Source: an uncultured Ruminococcus sp.
Lineage (GTDB): Bacteria; Bacillota; Clostridia; Oscillospirales; Ruminococcaceae
Reading direction: 5' to 3'
Assembly (NCBI GenBank): GCA_945868475.1
Contig: CAMBLM010000005.1
Coordinates: 38,117 to 102,116, forward strand
Length of the DNA: 64,000 nt
Positions within the stretch are counted from its first letter, which is position 1. Every line of letters begins with the position of its first letter. The notes below the pieces were generated by a model. That model did not search any database and was not told the DNA's origin. It saw only the letters and a list, made by a program, of their open reading frames with translations. Shown piece after piece: positions 6,719-15,861 of this stretch. The position numbers and the translations under genes were made by a program.

Positions 6719-7858
6719 TATTGAGCTTTCCGCCGCATTGATGATAGCCTTTGCAAGCCTTGTAGTGCCTGCGCCTGCTCGCTGCATCGTGATAGAGATC
6801 GCAAGCCTTTCGGCAGGGTCGTTCATAAGATATGTTCCCGTCCAGCCGTCCCAGCAGAACGAGCCGTTAGAGGTTATCAGACCTGCGTTGTTTCTGTTTT
6901 CAACAATTCGCATAAAGTTTGCATAGCCGCAGCCTTTGCACGAATCCCAGGTAAAGGTTTCTCTCTGCTTTTCAGAAAGAGAATTCACCGAAAGAAAGTC
7001 CGCTGTTTTGCGGCTTATGATGCCTTTGCCGCCTGTGGAAAGAGCCGCTCCGAGCTTTGCATAGTCCTCGGCTGTGGAGAAAAGTCCTGCGCCGCCCGAC
7101 TGGAAGTTCGGTTTTTCCTCAAAATCAAATATAGCAAGGTTAGTACCTGTGAACTCTTTCGGCTCTTTACCCGCACATTCATATATTTTGCCAAGTCGGC
7201 CACGCTTCTCGGCAGGCACAAAAAAGTCGGTATCGTCCATTCTGAGCGGCTCAAAAATGTTCTTTTTCAGAAAATCACGGTATTCCATGCCCAATGCCGC
7301 TTCAATGACAGCACCCATGATATCCGCACTTGAACCGTACATCCACTTTGCTCCGACATCGAAAAGGAGAGGGGACTGCGCGGCTCTTTTGGCGAATTCT
7401 GCCGTCGTCATCATATCGCCATTGCGGTAGCTTTGGTCAAGCTCGTACCATACGGTATTTATCGCTTCCGCACCCTTTTCGTCACAGGGGTAAGCGATGC
7501 CCGAGGTCATATTCAGCAGATCGGAAACCTTTATCTTGCGGCTGCATGGGTAAAGCTTGCCGTCGGCATAATACTCCGAATGTTCAAACTCGGGGATAAA
7601 GCGGCAGATCTCATCTTCCATTGCGATAAGTCCGCGTTCAAGACATATCATCGCAGCGGTCGCGGTTGCTATCTTCGAGCAGGAGAACATTCGGCAGATA
7701 GTATCGGTCTGCATAGGCTTTTGGTTTTCGGCATCAGCATAACCGCAGGCGTAACTGCCGACAGGCACTCCGTCTTTGACGATAACGGCCGCTGCACCGA
7801 CTTCTTCTCCCGAATTTATCGCATTGTCCATTACTTGTGAAATTTTTTTCATATCCAT
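6716..7858 (-). CDS. Serine hydrolase of the class C beta-lactamase/esterase family
   Basis: A 380-residue protein of the penicillin-binding-protein-like hydrolase fold. The nucleophile motif SxxK is SCSK at residues 59-62. The second motif, YxS, is YGSS (MYGSSADIMG). A late GGAGLFSTAEDYAKLG segment is typical of EstB-like enzymes. There is no signal peptide, so the enzyme is cytoplasmic and more likely an esterase or peptidase than a resistance beta-lactamase. The ATG at 7858 follows AAAGGTGA by 9 nt. It is convergent with the HTH gene, and its stop lies inside a heptamer array. Confidence 0.85.
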   Translation of the reverse strand: MDMKKISQVMDNAINSGEEVGAAAVIVKDGVPVGSYACGYADAENQKPMQTDTICRMFSCSKIATATAAMICLERGLIAMEDEICRFIPEFEHSEYYADGKLYPCSRKIKVSDLLNMTSGIAYPCDEKGAEAINTVWYELDQSYRNGDMMTTAEFAKRAAQSPLLFDVGAKWMYGSSADIMGAVIEAALGMEYRDFLKKNIFEPLRMDDTDFFVPAEKRGRLGKIYECAGKEPKEFTGTNLAIFDFEEKPNFQSGGAGLFSTAEDYAKLGAALSTGGKGIISRKTADFLSVNSLSEKQRETFTWDSCKGCGYANFMRIVENRNNAGLITSNGSFCWDGWTGTYLMNDPAERLAISITMQRAGAGTTRLAKAIINAAESSI

Positions 7859-8004
7859 AGTGTAAGTTCACCTTTTTATTGGCATAAAATCCTTTATTTT
7901 ACGGCTATTTTAGCACATTTTATACGAAAAGTCAACAAAAATACTGTATTTTGCAGGGTTTTGCGACATAAATTTGCTATAAATATTAAAATTTATAGAA
8001 ACGG

Positions 8005-8033
8005 TTGAATTCTGCGTATCATTGTGCTATAAT
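8005..8033 (+). promoter_or_regulatory. Promoter of the amino-acid ABC transporter operon
   Basis: TTGAAT (8005-8010), 17-bp spacer, extended -10 TGCTATAAT (8025-8033). Confidence 0.8.
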
Positions 8034-8072
8034 ATAGGTTAGATTTTTATGAAAAAAGGAAGGATATGCTTT

Positions 8073-8852
8073 ATGAAAAAGTTATTATCTATGATTGCGG
8101 CTGTTTCTATGGCTGCCGCAATGCTCACAGGCTGCGGCGTTCCTGCAAACACCGTTCACTCAATTGACGACCTCAACGGAAAGTCTATCGGCGTACAGCT
8201 CGGTACAACAGGCGATACATACGCTGACGGCATCGAGGGCGCAACAGTTGAAAAGTTCGCAAAGGGTGCTGACGCAGTTCAGGCTCTCAAGCAGGGCAAG
8301 GTTGATGCGGTTATCATCGACAGCGAGCCTGCTGAAGTTTTCGTTTCCAAGAACGATGATATCGAGATCCTTGACGAACCTTTCGCAAAGGAAGAATACG
8401 CTATCGCTATGAAGCTCGACAACACAGAGCTTCAGGAAAAGATCAACGGCGCACTCGCAGAGCTTGAAGCTGACGGCACACTCGCAAATATCCGCAGCAA
8501 CTACAGCGGCGACACAAAGGGTACACTCCCTTACGTTTCTCCCGAGGGTACAGACCGCAGCAACGGCACTCTCGTTATGGCAACAAACGCTGAGTTCCCT
8601 CCATACGAATACAAGGAGAGCGACCGGATCGTTGGCTTCGACGTTGATATCATGACAGCTATCTGCGACAAGCTCGGCTATGAGCTTCAGATCGATGATA
8701 TGGCATTCGATTCCATCATCGCAGCAGTTCAGTCAGGCAAGGCAGACGTTGGCTGTGCAGGTATGACTGTTACCGAGGACAGAATGAAGAACGTTCTCTT
8801 CTCCGATCCTTACACAGAGTCCAATCAGGTAATCATCGTAAGAAAGAAGTAA
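8073..8852 (+). CDS. Amino-acid ABC transporter substrate-binding lipoprotein, circularly permuted
   Basis: A 259-residue lipoprotein (lipobox LTGC, Cys21) that would capture a polar amino acid for the permease and ATPase that follow. All parts of a family 3 (His/Gln-type) binding protein are present but in swapped order. Residues 28-146 (IDDLNGKSIGVQLGTTGD, DAVIIDSEPA, EEYAIAMKL, ELEADGTLANI) normally form the C-terminal half. Residues 164-259 (NGTLVMATNAEFPPYEY, IVGFDVDIM, DMAFDSIIAAVQ, FSDPYTESNQVIIVRK) normally come first. A linker of about 17 residues joins them. The ATG at 8073 follows GGAAGGAT. Codon choice is that of a highly expressed gene. The ligand is not predictable. Confidence 0.92.
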   Translation: MKKLLSMIAAVSMAAAMLTGCGVPANTVHSIDDLNGKSIGVQLGTTGDTYADGIEGATVEKFAKGADAVQALKQGKVDAVIIDSEPAEVFVSKNDDIEILDEPFAKEEYAIAMKLDNTELQEKINGALAELEADGTLANIRSNYSGDTKGTLPYVSPEGTDRSNGTLVMATNAEFPPYEYKESDRIVGFDVDIMTAICDKLGYELQIDDMAFDSIIAAVQSGKADVGCAGMTVTEDRMKNVLFSDPYTESNQVIIVRKK

Positions 8853-8877
8853 TCAGAGCTTCAAATATCGAAATGCA

Positions 8878-8915
8878 TCGCCGCACTTAAAACTGCTTAT
8901 GTGCGGCGATTTTTA
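8878..8915 (+). terminator. Intra-operon terminator after the binding protein
   Basis: ATCGCCGCAC (8878-8887) pairs with GTGCGGCGAT (8902-8911), followed by TTTT. It lies between binding protein and permease; partial termination here would make the binding protein more abundant than the membrane parts. Confidence 0.8.
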
Positions 8916-8974
8916 GGAAAAGCCGAATATTCGGCACGGAAATTTGATAAAAGGACAGAAAGGAAAGTGTAGAT

Positions 8975-9664
8975 TTGGGATTTGTCGATAGTTTTAAGCA
9001 GAATTTCATTGAACAGGACCGCTGGCATTATCTTGCAAACGGCCTCGGAACAACGCTTCTGATAACATTTTTCTCCGTTCTTATAGGAATGGTGTTGGGA
9101 TTTATCATTGCGATAGTTCGCTTCACGCACGATAAGACGGGCAAAATGAAGGTCGGAAACTTTATATGCAGGATCTATCTTACCGTTATCCGCGGAACGC
9201 CTGTTGTTGTTCAGCTCCTTATAATTTATTTCGTTATCTTTGCGAGCGTTCCTATCTCAAAAATATTCGTTGCGATCATTGCTTTCGGTATCAATTCGGG
9301 CGCCTACGTTGCGGAAATAGTCCGTTCGGGTATCGCTTCGATCGATGACGGACAGTTTGAAGCAGGAAGAAGCCTTGGACTTAACTATCGTCAGACAATG
9401 ATCTCGATAATACTTCCGCAGGCATTCAAAAACGTGCTTCCTGCACTTGCTAATGAGTGCATAGTCCTGCTGAAAGAAACCTCGGTTTCGGGCTATATCG
9501 CAGTTCAGGACCTCACAAAAGGCGGCGATATCATTCGTTCGCAGACTTATTCCGCATTTATGCCGCTCATTTCCGTTGCGATAATCTACCTCGTAATGGT
9601 AGTGGTGCTTTCGCACTTCGTTACAAAGCTTGAAAGGAGATTAAGACAGAGTGATAGACGTTAA
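8975..9664 (+). CDS. Amino-acid ABC transporter permease (HisM/GlnP family)
   Basis: A 229-residue inner-membrane permease with about five helices. It carries the family's N-terminal [19 protein letters not shown] and the ATPase-contact EAA loop ([25 protein letters not shown]). TTG start at 8975 behind AAAGGAAAG (8960-8968); no ATG fits the conserved N-terminus. The 3' end overlaps the ATPase gene by 14 nt. It forms the membrane channel for the permuted binding protein upstream. Confidence 0.93.
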   Translation: MGFVDSFKQNFIEQDRWHYLANGLGTTLLITFFSVLIGMVLGFIIAIVRFTHDKTGKMKVGNFICRIYLTVIRGTPVVVQLLIIYFVIFASVPISKIFVAIIAFGINSGAYVAEIVRSGIASIDDGQFEAGRSLGLNYRQTMISIILPQAFKNVLPALANECIVLLKETSVSGYIAVQDLTKGGDIIRSQTYSAFMPLISVAIIYLVMVVVLSHFVTKLERRLRQSDRR

Positions 9665-10376
9665 AGGATTAAAAAAGACCTTCGGCGACAATGAAGTCCT
9701 CAAAGGTATCGATGAACATATCTATAAGGGCGAAAAAGTCGTTGTTATCGGACCGTCAGGCTCGGGTAAATCAACGTTCCTGCGCTGTCTGAATCTTATG
9801 GAAATACCGACCGAGGGAACTATCCTCTTTGAGGGCAGCGATATCACCCACGCAAACGATAGGGATATCAACCTTATGCGCCGCAAAATGGGTATGGTTT
9901 TCCAGCATTTCAACCTCTTTCCGCACCTTACGATAAAGAAAAATATTACGCTCGCCCCCGTCAAGCTCGGACTTATGACGCAGGCAGAAGCCGATAAAAA
10001 AGCGGAAGACCTGCTTGAAAGAGTAGGACTTCCCGATAAGGCAAATTCATTCCCTGCAATGCTCTCGGGCGGTCAGAAGCAGAGAATAGCCATCGCGCGT
10101 TCTCTCGCAATGAACCCGGACGTTATGCTTTTCGACGAACCAACTTCCGCACTTGACCCCGAAATGGTCGGCGAAGTTCTCGAGCTTATGAAACAGCTCG
10201 CTGAGGACGGCATGACAATGATCGTTGTAACTCATGAAATGGGCTTCGCAAGGGAAGTCGCATCCCGAGTAATGTTTATGGCAGACGGCTATATAATGGA
10301 GCAGAATACACCAAAGGAATTCTTCGAGAATCCGCAGAACCCACGTCTGCGCGAGTTCCTTTCAAAAGTATTGTAA
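9651..10376 (+). CDS. Amino-acid ABC transporter ATP-binding protein (GlnQ family)
   Basis: A 241-residue ATPase that powers uptake. Walker A is GPSGSGKST (about residues 34-42), the Q-loop is [11 protein letters not shown], the signature is LSGGQKQR, Walker B is [13 protein letters not shown] and the switch is [11 protein letters not shown] start at 9651, inside the end of the permease gene, behind GGAG (9636-9639). Full length. Terminated by the composite hairpin at 10375-10515. Confidence 0.95.
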   Translation: MIDVKGLKKTFGDNEVLKGIDEHIYKGEKVVVIGPSGSGKSTFLRCLNLMEIPTEGTILFEGSDITHANDRDINLMRRKMGMVFQHFNLFPHLTIKKNITLAPVKLGLMTQAEADKKAEDLLERVGLPDKANSFPAMLSGGQKQRIAIARSLAMNPDVMLFDEPTSALDPEMVGEVLELMKQLAEDGMTMIVVTHEMGFAREVASRVMFMADGYIMEQNTPKEFFENPQNPRLREFLSKVL

Positions 10377-10515
10377 AAAAACGTCCACGCTTATACTTAA
10401 CACCAATTAAAAACTATACAAAAAATCAAGCAAAAACACTGATATATGGGTTTTGCGCAGATTTTTTGTCTATAGTTTATTGGTGTTTAGTATTAAAAAG
10501 CGTGGACGTTTTTTT
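10375..10515. terminator. Bidirectional terminator split by a MITE-like element
   Basis: Perfect 18-bp arms AAAAAAACGTCCACGCTT (10375-10392) and AAGCGTGGACGTTTTTTT (10498-10515) are separated by 105 bp, nearly all of which is element copy 2. Without the element the arms would form an ordinary short-loop terminator between the convergent ABC ATPase and histidine kinase genes. Confidence 0.85.
10391..10495. mobile_element. MITE-like element, copy 2
   Basis: A 99-bp element (10394-10492) begins TACTTAACACC and ends GGTGTTTAGTA, with a TTA duplication (10391-10393 and 10493-10495). The interior has ACAAAAAATC and GATTTTTTGT with a smaller GCAAAA/TTTTGC hairpin. It is closest to copy 3b at 29828. 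Confidence 0.9.
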
Positions 10516-11575
10516 ATTTTACTGAATATTTCGGCAGGATAACTATGAATTCCGAACCTTTATTCGGTTCGCTCACAACTTTTATGCTGCCTGAATGATG
10601 CCCTATTATCTGACGTGTTATTGCAAGTCCAAGACCGTTTCCGTTCGATGCATGTGAAGCGTCCGCTTGATAAAATTTCTCGAAAATTCGCTTCTGATCT
10701 TCTTCGGAAATGCCTATGCCGTTATCCTTGACCGAAACCGTGATGCTGTCGGGCGTTTCGCGCAGGATTATCCGCACAACTCCGCCGTTATCGGTGAATT
10801 TTAGCGCGTTTCCGACGAGGTTCTGCCATGCCTGAAAAAGCATATCCTCGCTGCCATAGAACGATACGTGTTTGCCCTCGTCGTCAATGTCGATATCGAT
10901 ATTTTTTTCCATCCAGACTTCTTCATACATTATAACGACCTGACGGAGCTGTTCATCGAGCGAGAATTTCTTTTTCTGTATTGCGACAGAGTTATTTTCG
11001 AGTCTTGAAAGTGCAAGGATATTTCCCGTAAGCGTTGAGAGCCGTTTTGTGTTCTGAATTATCTTTTCGGCATATTCCGCGCGTTTTTCGTAAGTGATAT
11101 TCGGGTCTTGGAGAAGCGTTGCATAACCCTCGATAGTCGAGAGCGGCGTTTTCATTTCGTGCGAAACGTTTCGCGTAAAGTCGGTGTGGATAATTTTATT
11201 GCTGCCGAGCTGCTTCGCCATAATGTTGAAGTTCTGTATCATTTCGCGAACTTCGCGGAACATACCCGTTTCGTTCATACGGACGGAAAAATCGCCGTCG
11301 GCAACGCGTTTCATCGACTCATTCAGTTTTATCATCGGGACGAATATCTTGTCGCTGATTATTTTTGTCGTGATGCCTGCAAAGAAAATGCAGATTATGA
11401 CTATGTATACCGCGATAAAGAACGGGATATTGCCGTCCTCGGAGAAGTTGGTGCTGTTGATGATGATTATAATGACGCCTGCAAGGAGAATGCTCGCGAT
11501 CATTATAAGTCCGACGATGACAGTGAAAAGTATCGTCAGCCGCAGAGGAACTTTTTCTTTTTTCTTCTTTTTCAT
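10514..11575 (-). CDS. Sensor histidine kinase
   Basis: A 353-residue kinase. Two transmembrane helices (about 11-38 and 51-70) enclose only some 12 outside residues, as in intramembrane-sensing kinases. A HAMP domain (about 70-122), the phospho-acceptor box NVSHEMKTPLSTIEGY (His139), and an HATPase domain with N, G1 (DNGIGI), F and G2 (GNGLGLA) boxes follow. The gene overlaps the upstream response regulator by 4 nt (ATGA) and must be co-translated with it. Signal unknown; such short sensors often watch the membrane or a transporter, but no transporter is in this operon. Confidence 0.93.
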   Translation of the reverse strand: MKKKKKEKVPLRLTILFTVIVGLIMIASILLAGVIIIIINSTNFSEDGNIPFFIAVYIVIICIFFAGITTKIISDKIFVPMIKLNESMKRVADGDFSVRMNETGMFREVREMIQNFNIMAKQLGSNKIIHTDFTRNVSHEMKTPLSTIEGYATLLQDPNITYEKRAEYAEKIIQNTKRLSTLTGNILALSRLENNSVAIQKKKFSLDEQLRQVVIMYEEVWMEKNIDIDIDDEGKHVSFYGSEDMLFQAWQNLVGNALKFTDNGGVVRIILRETPDSITVSVKDNGIGISEEDQKRIFEKFYQADASHASNGNGLGLAITRQIIGHHSGSIKVVSEPNKGSEFIVILPKYSVK

Positions 11576-12243
11576 TTCGTTTTTACCTTGTATCCGAGAT
11601 TGCGTACGGTGACGATCTCGATATCGGGGTTGTTCTTGAGGTGTTCTCTCAAACGTCCGATGTGAACTTCGAGCGTGTGCGGAGTTGACTCGGAATCAAG
11701 TCCCCATATCTCGTCCATTATCTGTACTCGCGTGAAAGTTCTGTTCGGTGCGGAAGCAAGCTTGTACAAAAGGTTGAATTCCTTTGGCGGCAGAACAGTA
11801 TTTTCGCCGTTGCAGCTTATCGTGTAGGAATCACATTCCAGCGTTGTTGAGCCGACAGTCAGCTTTCGCTCGTGTATGCTCTTTGAACGGCGGAGAAGTG
11901 CCTGAACGCGCCATATAAGCTCGTTCACATCAACAGGCTTTACCATATAATCGTCCGTACCTGAACTGAACCCCTCGCGCTTGTAGAAGATCCCGTCTTT
12001 TGCCGTCACCATAAGTATCGGAGTATCGATCCCTGCTTCGCGAAGCTGTTTTGTGAGTTCGTAGCCGTCCATTTTGGGCATCATAATGTCGGAAATAATC
12101 AGGTCGATGTATTCCTTGTCGATGATATCGAGAGCTTCTTCGCCGTTTGAAGCTTCAAATGTATCATAGGAATTGTTATTAAGCACTGTGCAGAAGAGTT
12201 TTCTCAGCTCAGTATCATCTTCCGCAACAAGAATTTTAAACAT
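11572..12243 (-). CDS. OmpR-family response regulator
   Basis: A 223-residue two-domain regulator. The receiver (about 1-118) has the acidic pocket EDD (8-10), phospho-acceptor Asp52 (LIISDIMMPKMDGYE) and the conserved Lys near 103. The winged-helix DNA-binding domain follows (LPPKEFNLLYKLA, HTLEVHIGRLREHL, VRNLGYKV). The ATG at 12243 lies behind AAAGGAGATAACCTTT. It is the partner of the kinase at 10514-11575. Targets unknown. Confidence 0.95.
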   Translation of the reverse strand: MFKILVAEDDTELRKLFCTVLNNNSYDTFEASNGEEALDIIDKEYIDLIISDIMMPKMDGYELTKQLREAGIDTPILMVTAKDGIFYKREGFSSGTDDYMVKPVDVNELIWRVQALLRRSKSIHERKLTVGSTTLECDSYTISCNGENTVLPPKEFNLLYKLASAPNRTFTRVQIMDEIWGLDSESTPHTLEVHIGRLREHLKNNPDIEIVTVRNLGYKVKTK

Positions 12244-12341
12244 AAAGGTTATCTCCTTTGAAAAATAGGGCAGTAAAGTAATTAGCTTCACTGCTCTTTA
12301 TTATACTATAAAATTATAACGCTGTCAACGCCGAACAAAGG

Positions 12342-12959
12342 TCAGATAGTTGTCTTGATAAAGCGGTGGTCGTCGTCCGAGAGCGAGATCCTCCAGCGTT
12401 CGTTGAGCGCATGATTCTTGTGCATACGATAGAAGCTTACAATAAAATCTACAGCCATTACTGCTGTGAGAACGAGTGCAGCTATCTTTGCGGGAAGAGG
12501 GGCGAGCCGTCCGATAAGGTTCATTATCGGGGCGAAAGCATAGCGCATAAAGAGCGTGATTATTGCGGCAAAGCCAAGGCTTGTGAAAACGCTGGTGTAT
12601 TTTGTAACGTGGAGAGGAAGCCGCGTATAGTTCCAGTATTCAAAGCCGCAGAGCTTTTCAACAGCATAGCCGAGTGCGATCTCGCCGATGCTTACTGCGA
12701 AGAATACCGCAACGAAGTAGATGAGAACGCTGTGTTCCTTAACGGGGAGCTTTCCTGCGAGTACCATTGCCTGCGGAGTTCCGAAAATTGCATAGATAGA
12801 TATGACTGCCATTCCGTAGCCATAAAGAAACGGCATTGTCATATTACGGTTGTCGATATAGCCTTTGGTGAATGCGAGCCATACATTTTCAAGGATAAAA
12901 CCGAGGAATGAGATGACCGCCGCCATAATGCCGATAGATGTCAAGCTGTAAGTGATCAT
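12342..12959 (-). CDS. CmpB-like multi-pass membrane protein (putative ABC type IV permease)
   Basis: A 205-residue protein with about five to six helices. The N-terminal FLGFILENVWLAFTKGYIDNRNMTMPFLYGYG is the hallmark of the ABC_trans_CmpB family (PF06541, named from memory). A GEIALGYAVEKLCGFEYWNY motif follows. The family name implies a permease, but no ATPase is adjacent and the activity is unproven. I start at the ATG at 12959; an ATG at 12971 directly abuts the ribosome site AAAGGA and cannot use it. It lies upstream of the two-component operon with a 98-bp gap. Confidence 0.8.
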   Translation of the reverse strand: MITYSLTSIGIMAAVISFLGFILENVWLAFTKGYIDNRNMTMPFLYGYGMAVISIYAIFGTPQAMVLAGKLPVKEHSVLIYFVAVFFAVSIGEIALGYAVEKLCGFEYWNYTRLPLHVTKYTSVFTSLGFAAIITLFMRYAFAPIMNLIGRLAPLPAKIAALVLTAVMAVDFIVSFYRMHKNHALNERWRISLSDDDHRFIKTTI

Positions 12960-13118
12960 GAAAATTACCATTCCTTTCTGAAAAATGTCCGAATTCTCAT
13001 CGAATTCTCACTATTTCCTTATTGTACCCATTTTAACACCGAAATATCTCTTTTATTTCAATTTTGCAGGCTGTAATTTTAAAAATTTGTTGAGGTTTTG
13101 TTGAGACTCAAAATCCTG

Positions 13119-13164
13119 CAAAAAAGCTCAGGTCAAATCCTTTTTGGGGCTTGACCTGAGCTTT
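13119..13164 (-). terminator. Terminator of the HD-GYP operon
   Basis: A 14-bp perfect stem AAAGCTCAGGTCAA (13123-13136) with TTGACCTGAGCTTT (13151-13164). Read on the minus strand it ends in a T run. Confidence 0.85.
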
Positions 13165-13187
13165 GTTTGGGGTAAATATCAGTTTCG

Positions 13188-14561
13188 TTATTTGTGCGCC
13201 TCATCTGCAAGTTCCGTAGCTGCGGCTTCGATCTGCGGACGCATTTTTAGAAATACGTCGGTCAATATCGGGTCAAAGTGTGTTCCGGATGAGCCTGCGA
13301 TTATCCCGAATGCTTTATCAAAAGAGAATGCTTCTTTATAGCAGCGTTTTGAAACGAGTGCGTCAAAGACATCGGCGAGTGCCATTATTCTTGCACAGAG
13401 CGGTATCTCTTCACCTCGGAGTCCCTTCGGATATCCGCTTCCGTCCCATTTTTCGTGGTGACATTCTGCGACCTGCGCTGCCATATCGACATAATCCTTA
13501 TTTTCGATATCACTCATAACACTGCGGATTATGCGTCCACCCTCGGAGGCATGGTCTTTCATTATATCAAATTCCTCGGGGGTGAGCTTGCCCTGTTTGC
13601 GGAGGATAAGGTCGGAGATGCTTATTTTTCCGATATCGTGCATAGGTGCGGCGCGGACGAGAAGTTCGATATAATCATCGGTGAGAATATCGGTATAATA
13701 ACCCATTTCACGGGTCTTTCTGGCGAGCATTTCAACATAGCGGCTCGTTCTTATGATATGTCCGCCCGTTTCTCCGTCGCGGCTTTCGATAAGGTTCGCA
13801 AGTCCGCTGATAGTGCTTGACTGTATCTTGATTATGCGCTCGTTATGTTCAATAAGCTCGCGGTTCTTCGCGTCAAGCTCTTCTTCAAGCTTATCCTTAT
13901 ATTTTTCAAGCTGCGAAGCAAGTGTGACGCAAATGAAAATGCAGATGATGACTGCCACTGTGATAGTGATTATGCATATCGATTTTATAATATTCGATAT
14001 ATAAACAAGTCGGTGCATCCCTTCGTATGCATCGTTCATTTCGTTCGCGGTGAGCGTTTTCATATCCTGAATACTCTGCTCGATCGAAACTACGTTGTTT
14101 TTCAGATCGTTGTTTATATAGTATATCGCAGTGTTCGACTGACCGTCATCATATATCCTGTGTGCGATCTCGGCTGTGCTGAAATAGCCCTGAATGTCGG
14201 AATAAAGCTTGTGGTAAAGCTGCTCGCGAGTGCCGCTGTTCATTTTGCCCGAAAGCCCGGACATTATATCCTGCACCTCGGTCTTGCGTCTGTCAAGCTC
14301 CTGCGATCTTTCGAGATGTGAAGCGTCATCGTTCCCCGGCAGGACCATTTCGATAAGAATGTTATGGTAGGAGAGCATTCGGCTGCTGACGGTGTCGATC
14401 TTCAGGCAGTTGTCAACATAATCACTCACCATTTCTTCATAGCTGTCGTTCATTTTTGAGATACGCTGCTGCATTATCCCGATACCGGCAACGCCGATGA
14501 TGCCTGTTATAAGCACAAGAATGAATATTTTGAACGCTGTTCCTCTGCTGTGAAATGTCAA
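13188..14561 (-). CDS. Membrane-anchored HD-GYP phosphodiesterase (probable c-di-GMP hydrolase)
   Basis: A 457-residue protein. An N-terminal helix (10-29), an all-helical extracytoplasmic sensor of about 150 residues like the four-helix-bundle chemoreceptor sensors, a second helix (about 185-210) and a coiled-coil linker (KYKDKLEEELDAKNRELIEHNE) lead to the HD-GYP domain. Catalytic motifs are intact: MHDIGKI (metal His-Asp), HHEKWDGSGYPKGLRGEEIP (the GYP segment) and ALADVFDALVSKR. Expected reaction: hydrolysis of c-di-GMP. It is the last gene of an operon with a RelQ-type synthetase and a solute-binding protein, 35 bp after the latter, which suggests that the binding protein feeds a signal to this sensor. 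Confidence 0.9.
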   Translation of the reverse strand: MTFHSRGTAFKIFILVLITGIIGVAGIGIMQQRISKMNDSYEEMVSDYVDNCLKIDTVSSRMLSYHNILIEMVLPGNDDASHLERSQELDRRKTEVQDIMSGLSGKMNSGTREQLYHKLYSDIQGYFSTAEIAHRIYDDGQSNTAIYYINNDLKNNVVSIEQSIQDMKTLTANEMNDAYEGMHRLVYISNIIKSICIITITVAVIICIFICVTLASQLEKYKDKLEEELDAKNRELIEHNERIIKIQSSTISGLANLIESRDGETGGHIIRTSRYVEMLARKTREMGYYTDILTDDYIELLVRAAPMHDIGKISISDLILRKQGKLTPEEFDIMKDHASEGGRIIRSVMSDIENKDYVDMAAQVAECHHEKWDGSGYPKGLRGEEIPLCARIMALADVFDALVSKRCYKEAFSFDKAFGIIAGSSGTHFDPILTDVFLKMRPQIEAAATELADEAHK

Positions 14562-14596
14562 ATGCTCACCTCCCTGATCTTTGCGTTTGTATGGCG

Positions 14597-15825
14597 TTAT
14601 TCCTTGGCGGTTATGCCATCGGCCATTGTGTCAAGAAGCTCCTGCAGGTCACGGCTGTCGGCGTTTTTACTTGCGATGGTCGTTCCGAAAATATAGGTCG
14701 GATCCCAGAATTTGTCGTCAACAAGCTGTGAATAAGAATATTTCGACTGCTCGCTCAAAGCTTTTACGGCAGGGGAGGACTTTACGATATCGGTATCGGC
14801 TGCCTTGACATTGGCAGGACATTCGCCCCTGAACTTAAAAAATCGGAGCTGATTTTCTTCGCTTGTAAGCTCTTCCGCAAGCTTCATCGCCCACTCGGGA
14901 TTTTCCGAGTAAGCATTTATGCCGATGAGCTTGTAGCCTGCAAAGCTTGCCATTTGTATCTTCCTGCCTGCAACGGTGTATGTCGGCAGTTTTGCGGCGG
15001 AGTAGCCGTCACCGTAAGCGGCAGAGAGCTTTTTCGCGTTCCACACTCCGCTCACTCCTGCGATAACCTCTCCGTTTGCTGCTCCCTCCGCAAGCTTGTC
15101 GCTGTCAAGGCTCGCAAAGCCCGAACTGCACGCGATCTTCAGCATTGCCTGTGCAACATCTAAGCCTGTTATCGGCGTTTCGGAAGAGTTCCAGTTGCAG
15201 TGGTTAGTCACTCCGTCCGAGTTAAGTCCGACGTCCAGACCTGCGCCCTTGAAAAACGAGTAGATATACCAGCCCTGCCGAAATCCATAGCGAAAAGCTT
15301 GTTGTTCTTTTCACATATATCAAGTATCGTGTCAAGGTCGCCGATGTCATCTTCGCTGAAATAATTGCTGTTGTAGTAAAGGAAGTAGTCGTTGCCTGCC
15401 ACGAATGGATATGCGTAGTATTTTCCACCACGCTCGGACGAAAGTGCAGCACCCGAGTCAGCACCTCCGCAGTATTCGTCTATGTATTCGGCTTCGGACG
15501 AAACATCGCGGAGTGCTCCGCAGCCGATAAGGTCGTCAAGCTGGTCATCGGCAAAAACGAAAAGGTCAGCCGCATTTTTCGGTGATGCCATGACCGTGTC
15601 CTTGCAGGTTTCTTCCTTTTCCTCGCTTATGGTAATGATGAAGTTGGCCTTGTCCGAATATTTCTGTGCGTAATCCTGGGCAACGTTCTCCAAAACATCG
15701 TGGTATTCGCGCGATGCCCAGACGGAAAGCTTCACATCGGGGAGTTTTTTTGCACAGCCTCCGGATGATGTCATCGCTATAAGTGCCGCACAAACGGCGG
15801 AAGTACACTTTAATATTTTTTTCAT
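14597..15825 (-). pseudogene. Extracellular solute-binding protein (family 1 type), frameshifted
   Basis: Two reading frames encode one binding protein. The N-terminal part (15825 down to about 15275) has a lipoprotein-like signal (MTSSGGC) and SVWASREYHDVLENVAQDYAQKY. After AMDFGRA the reading frame is lost. The continuation (WYIYSFFKGAGLDVG...TNHCNW) lies in the +1 frame and runs to SRDLQELLDTMADGITAKE at 14597. Loss of a single base near 15271-15275 (in GGCAGGGCTGGTAT on the minus strand) explains it. Both halves are otherwise intact, so a recent mutation or an assembly error are both possible. There are no permease or ATPase genes nearby; the genes around it are relQ and an HD-GYP sensor, so it may sense rather than transport. 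Confidence 0.85.
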
Positions 15826-15861
15826 ATCTGTCACCGACCTTTCGCAAAATGATCCGTCAGC

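Noticed and set aside
6716..7858. Antibiotic-resistance class C beta-lactamase
   Set aside because: SxxK and YxS are present, but the protein lacks a signal peptide and the usual AmpC sequence features; an esterase-type hydrolase is more likely.
13188..15834. A complete carbohydrate ABC transporter operon around the solute-binding protein
   Set aside because: No permease or ATPase gene lies on either side; the neighbours are relQ and an HD-GYP gene.
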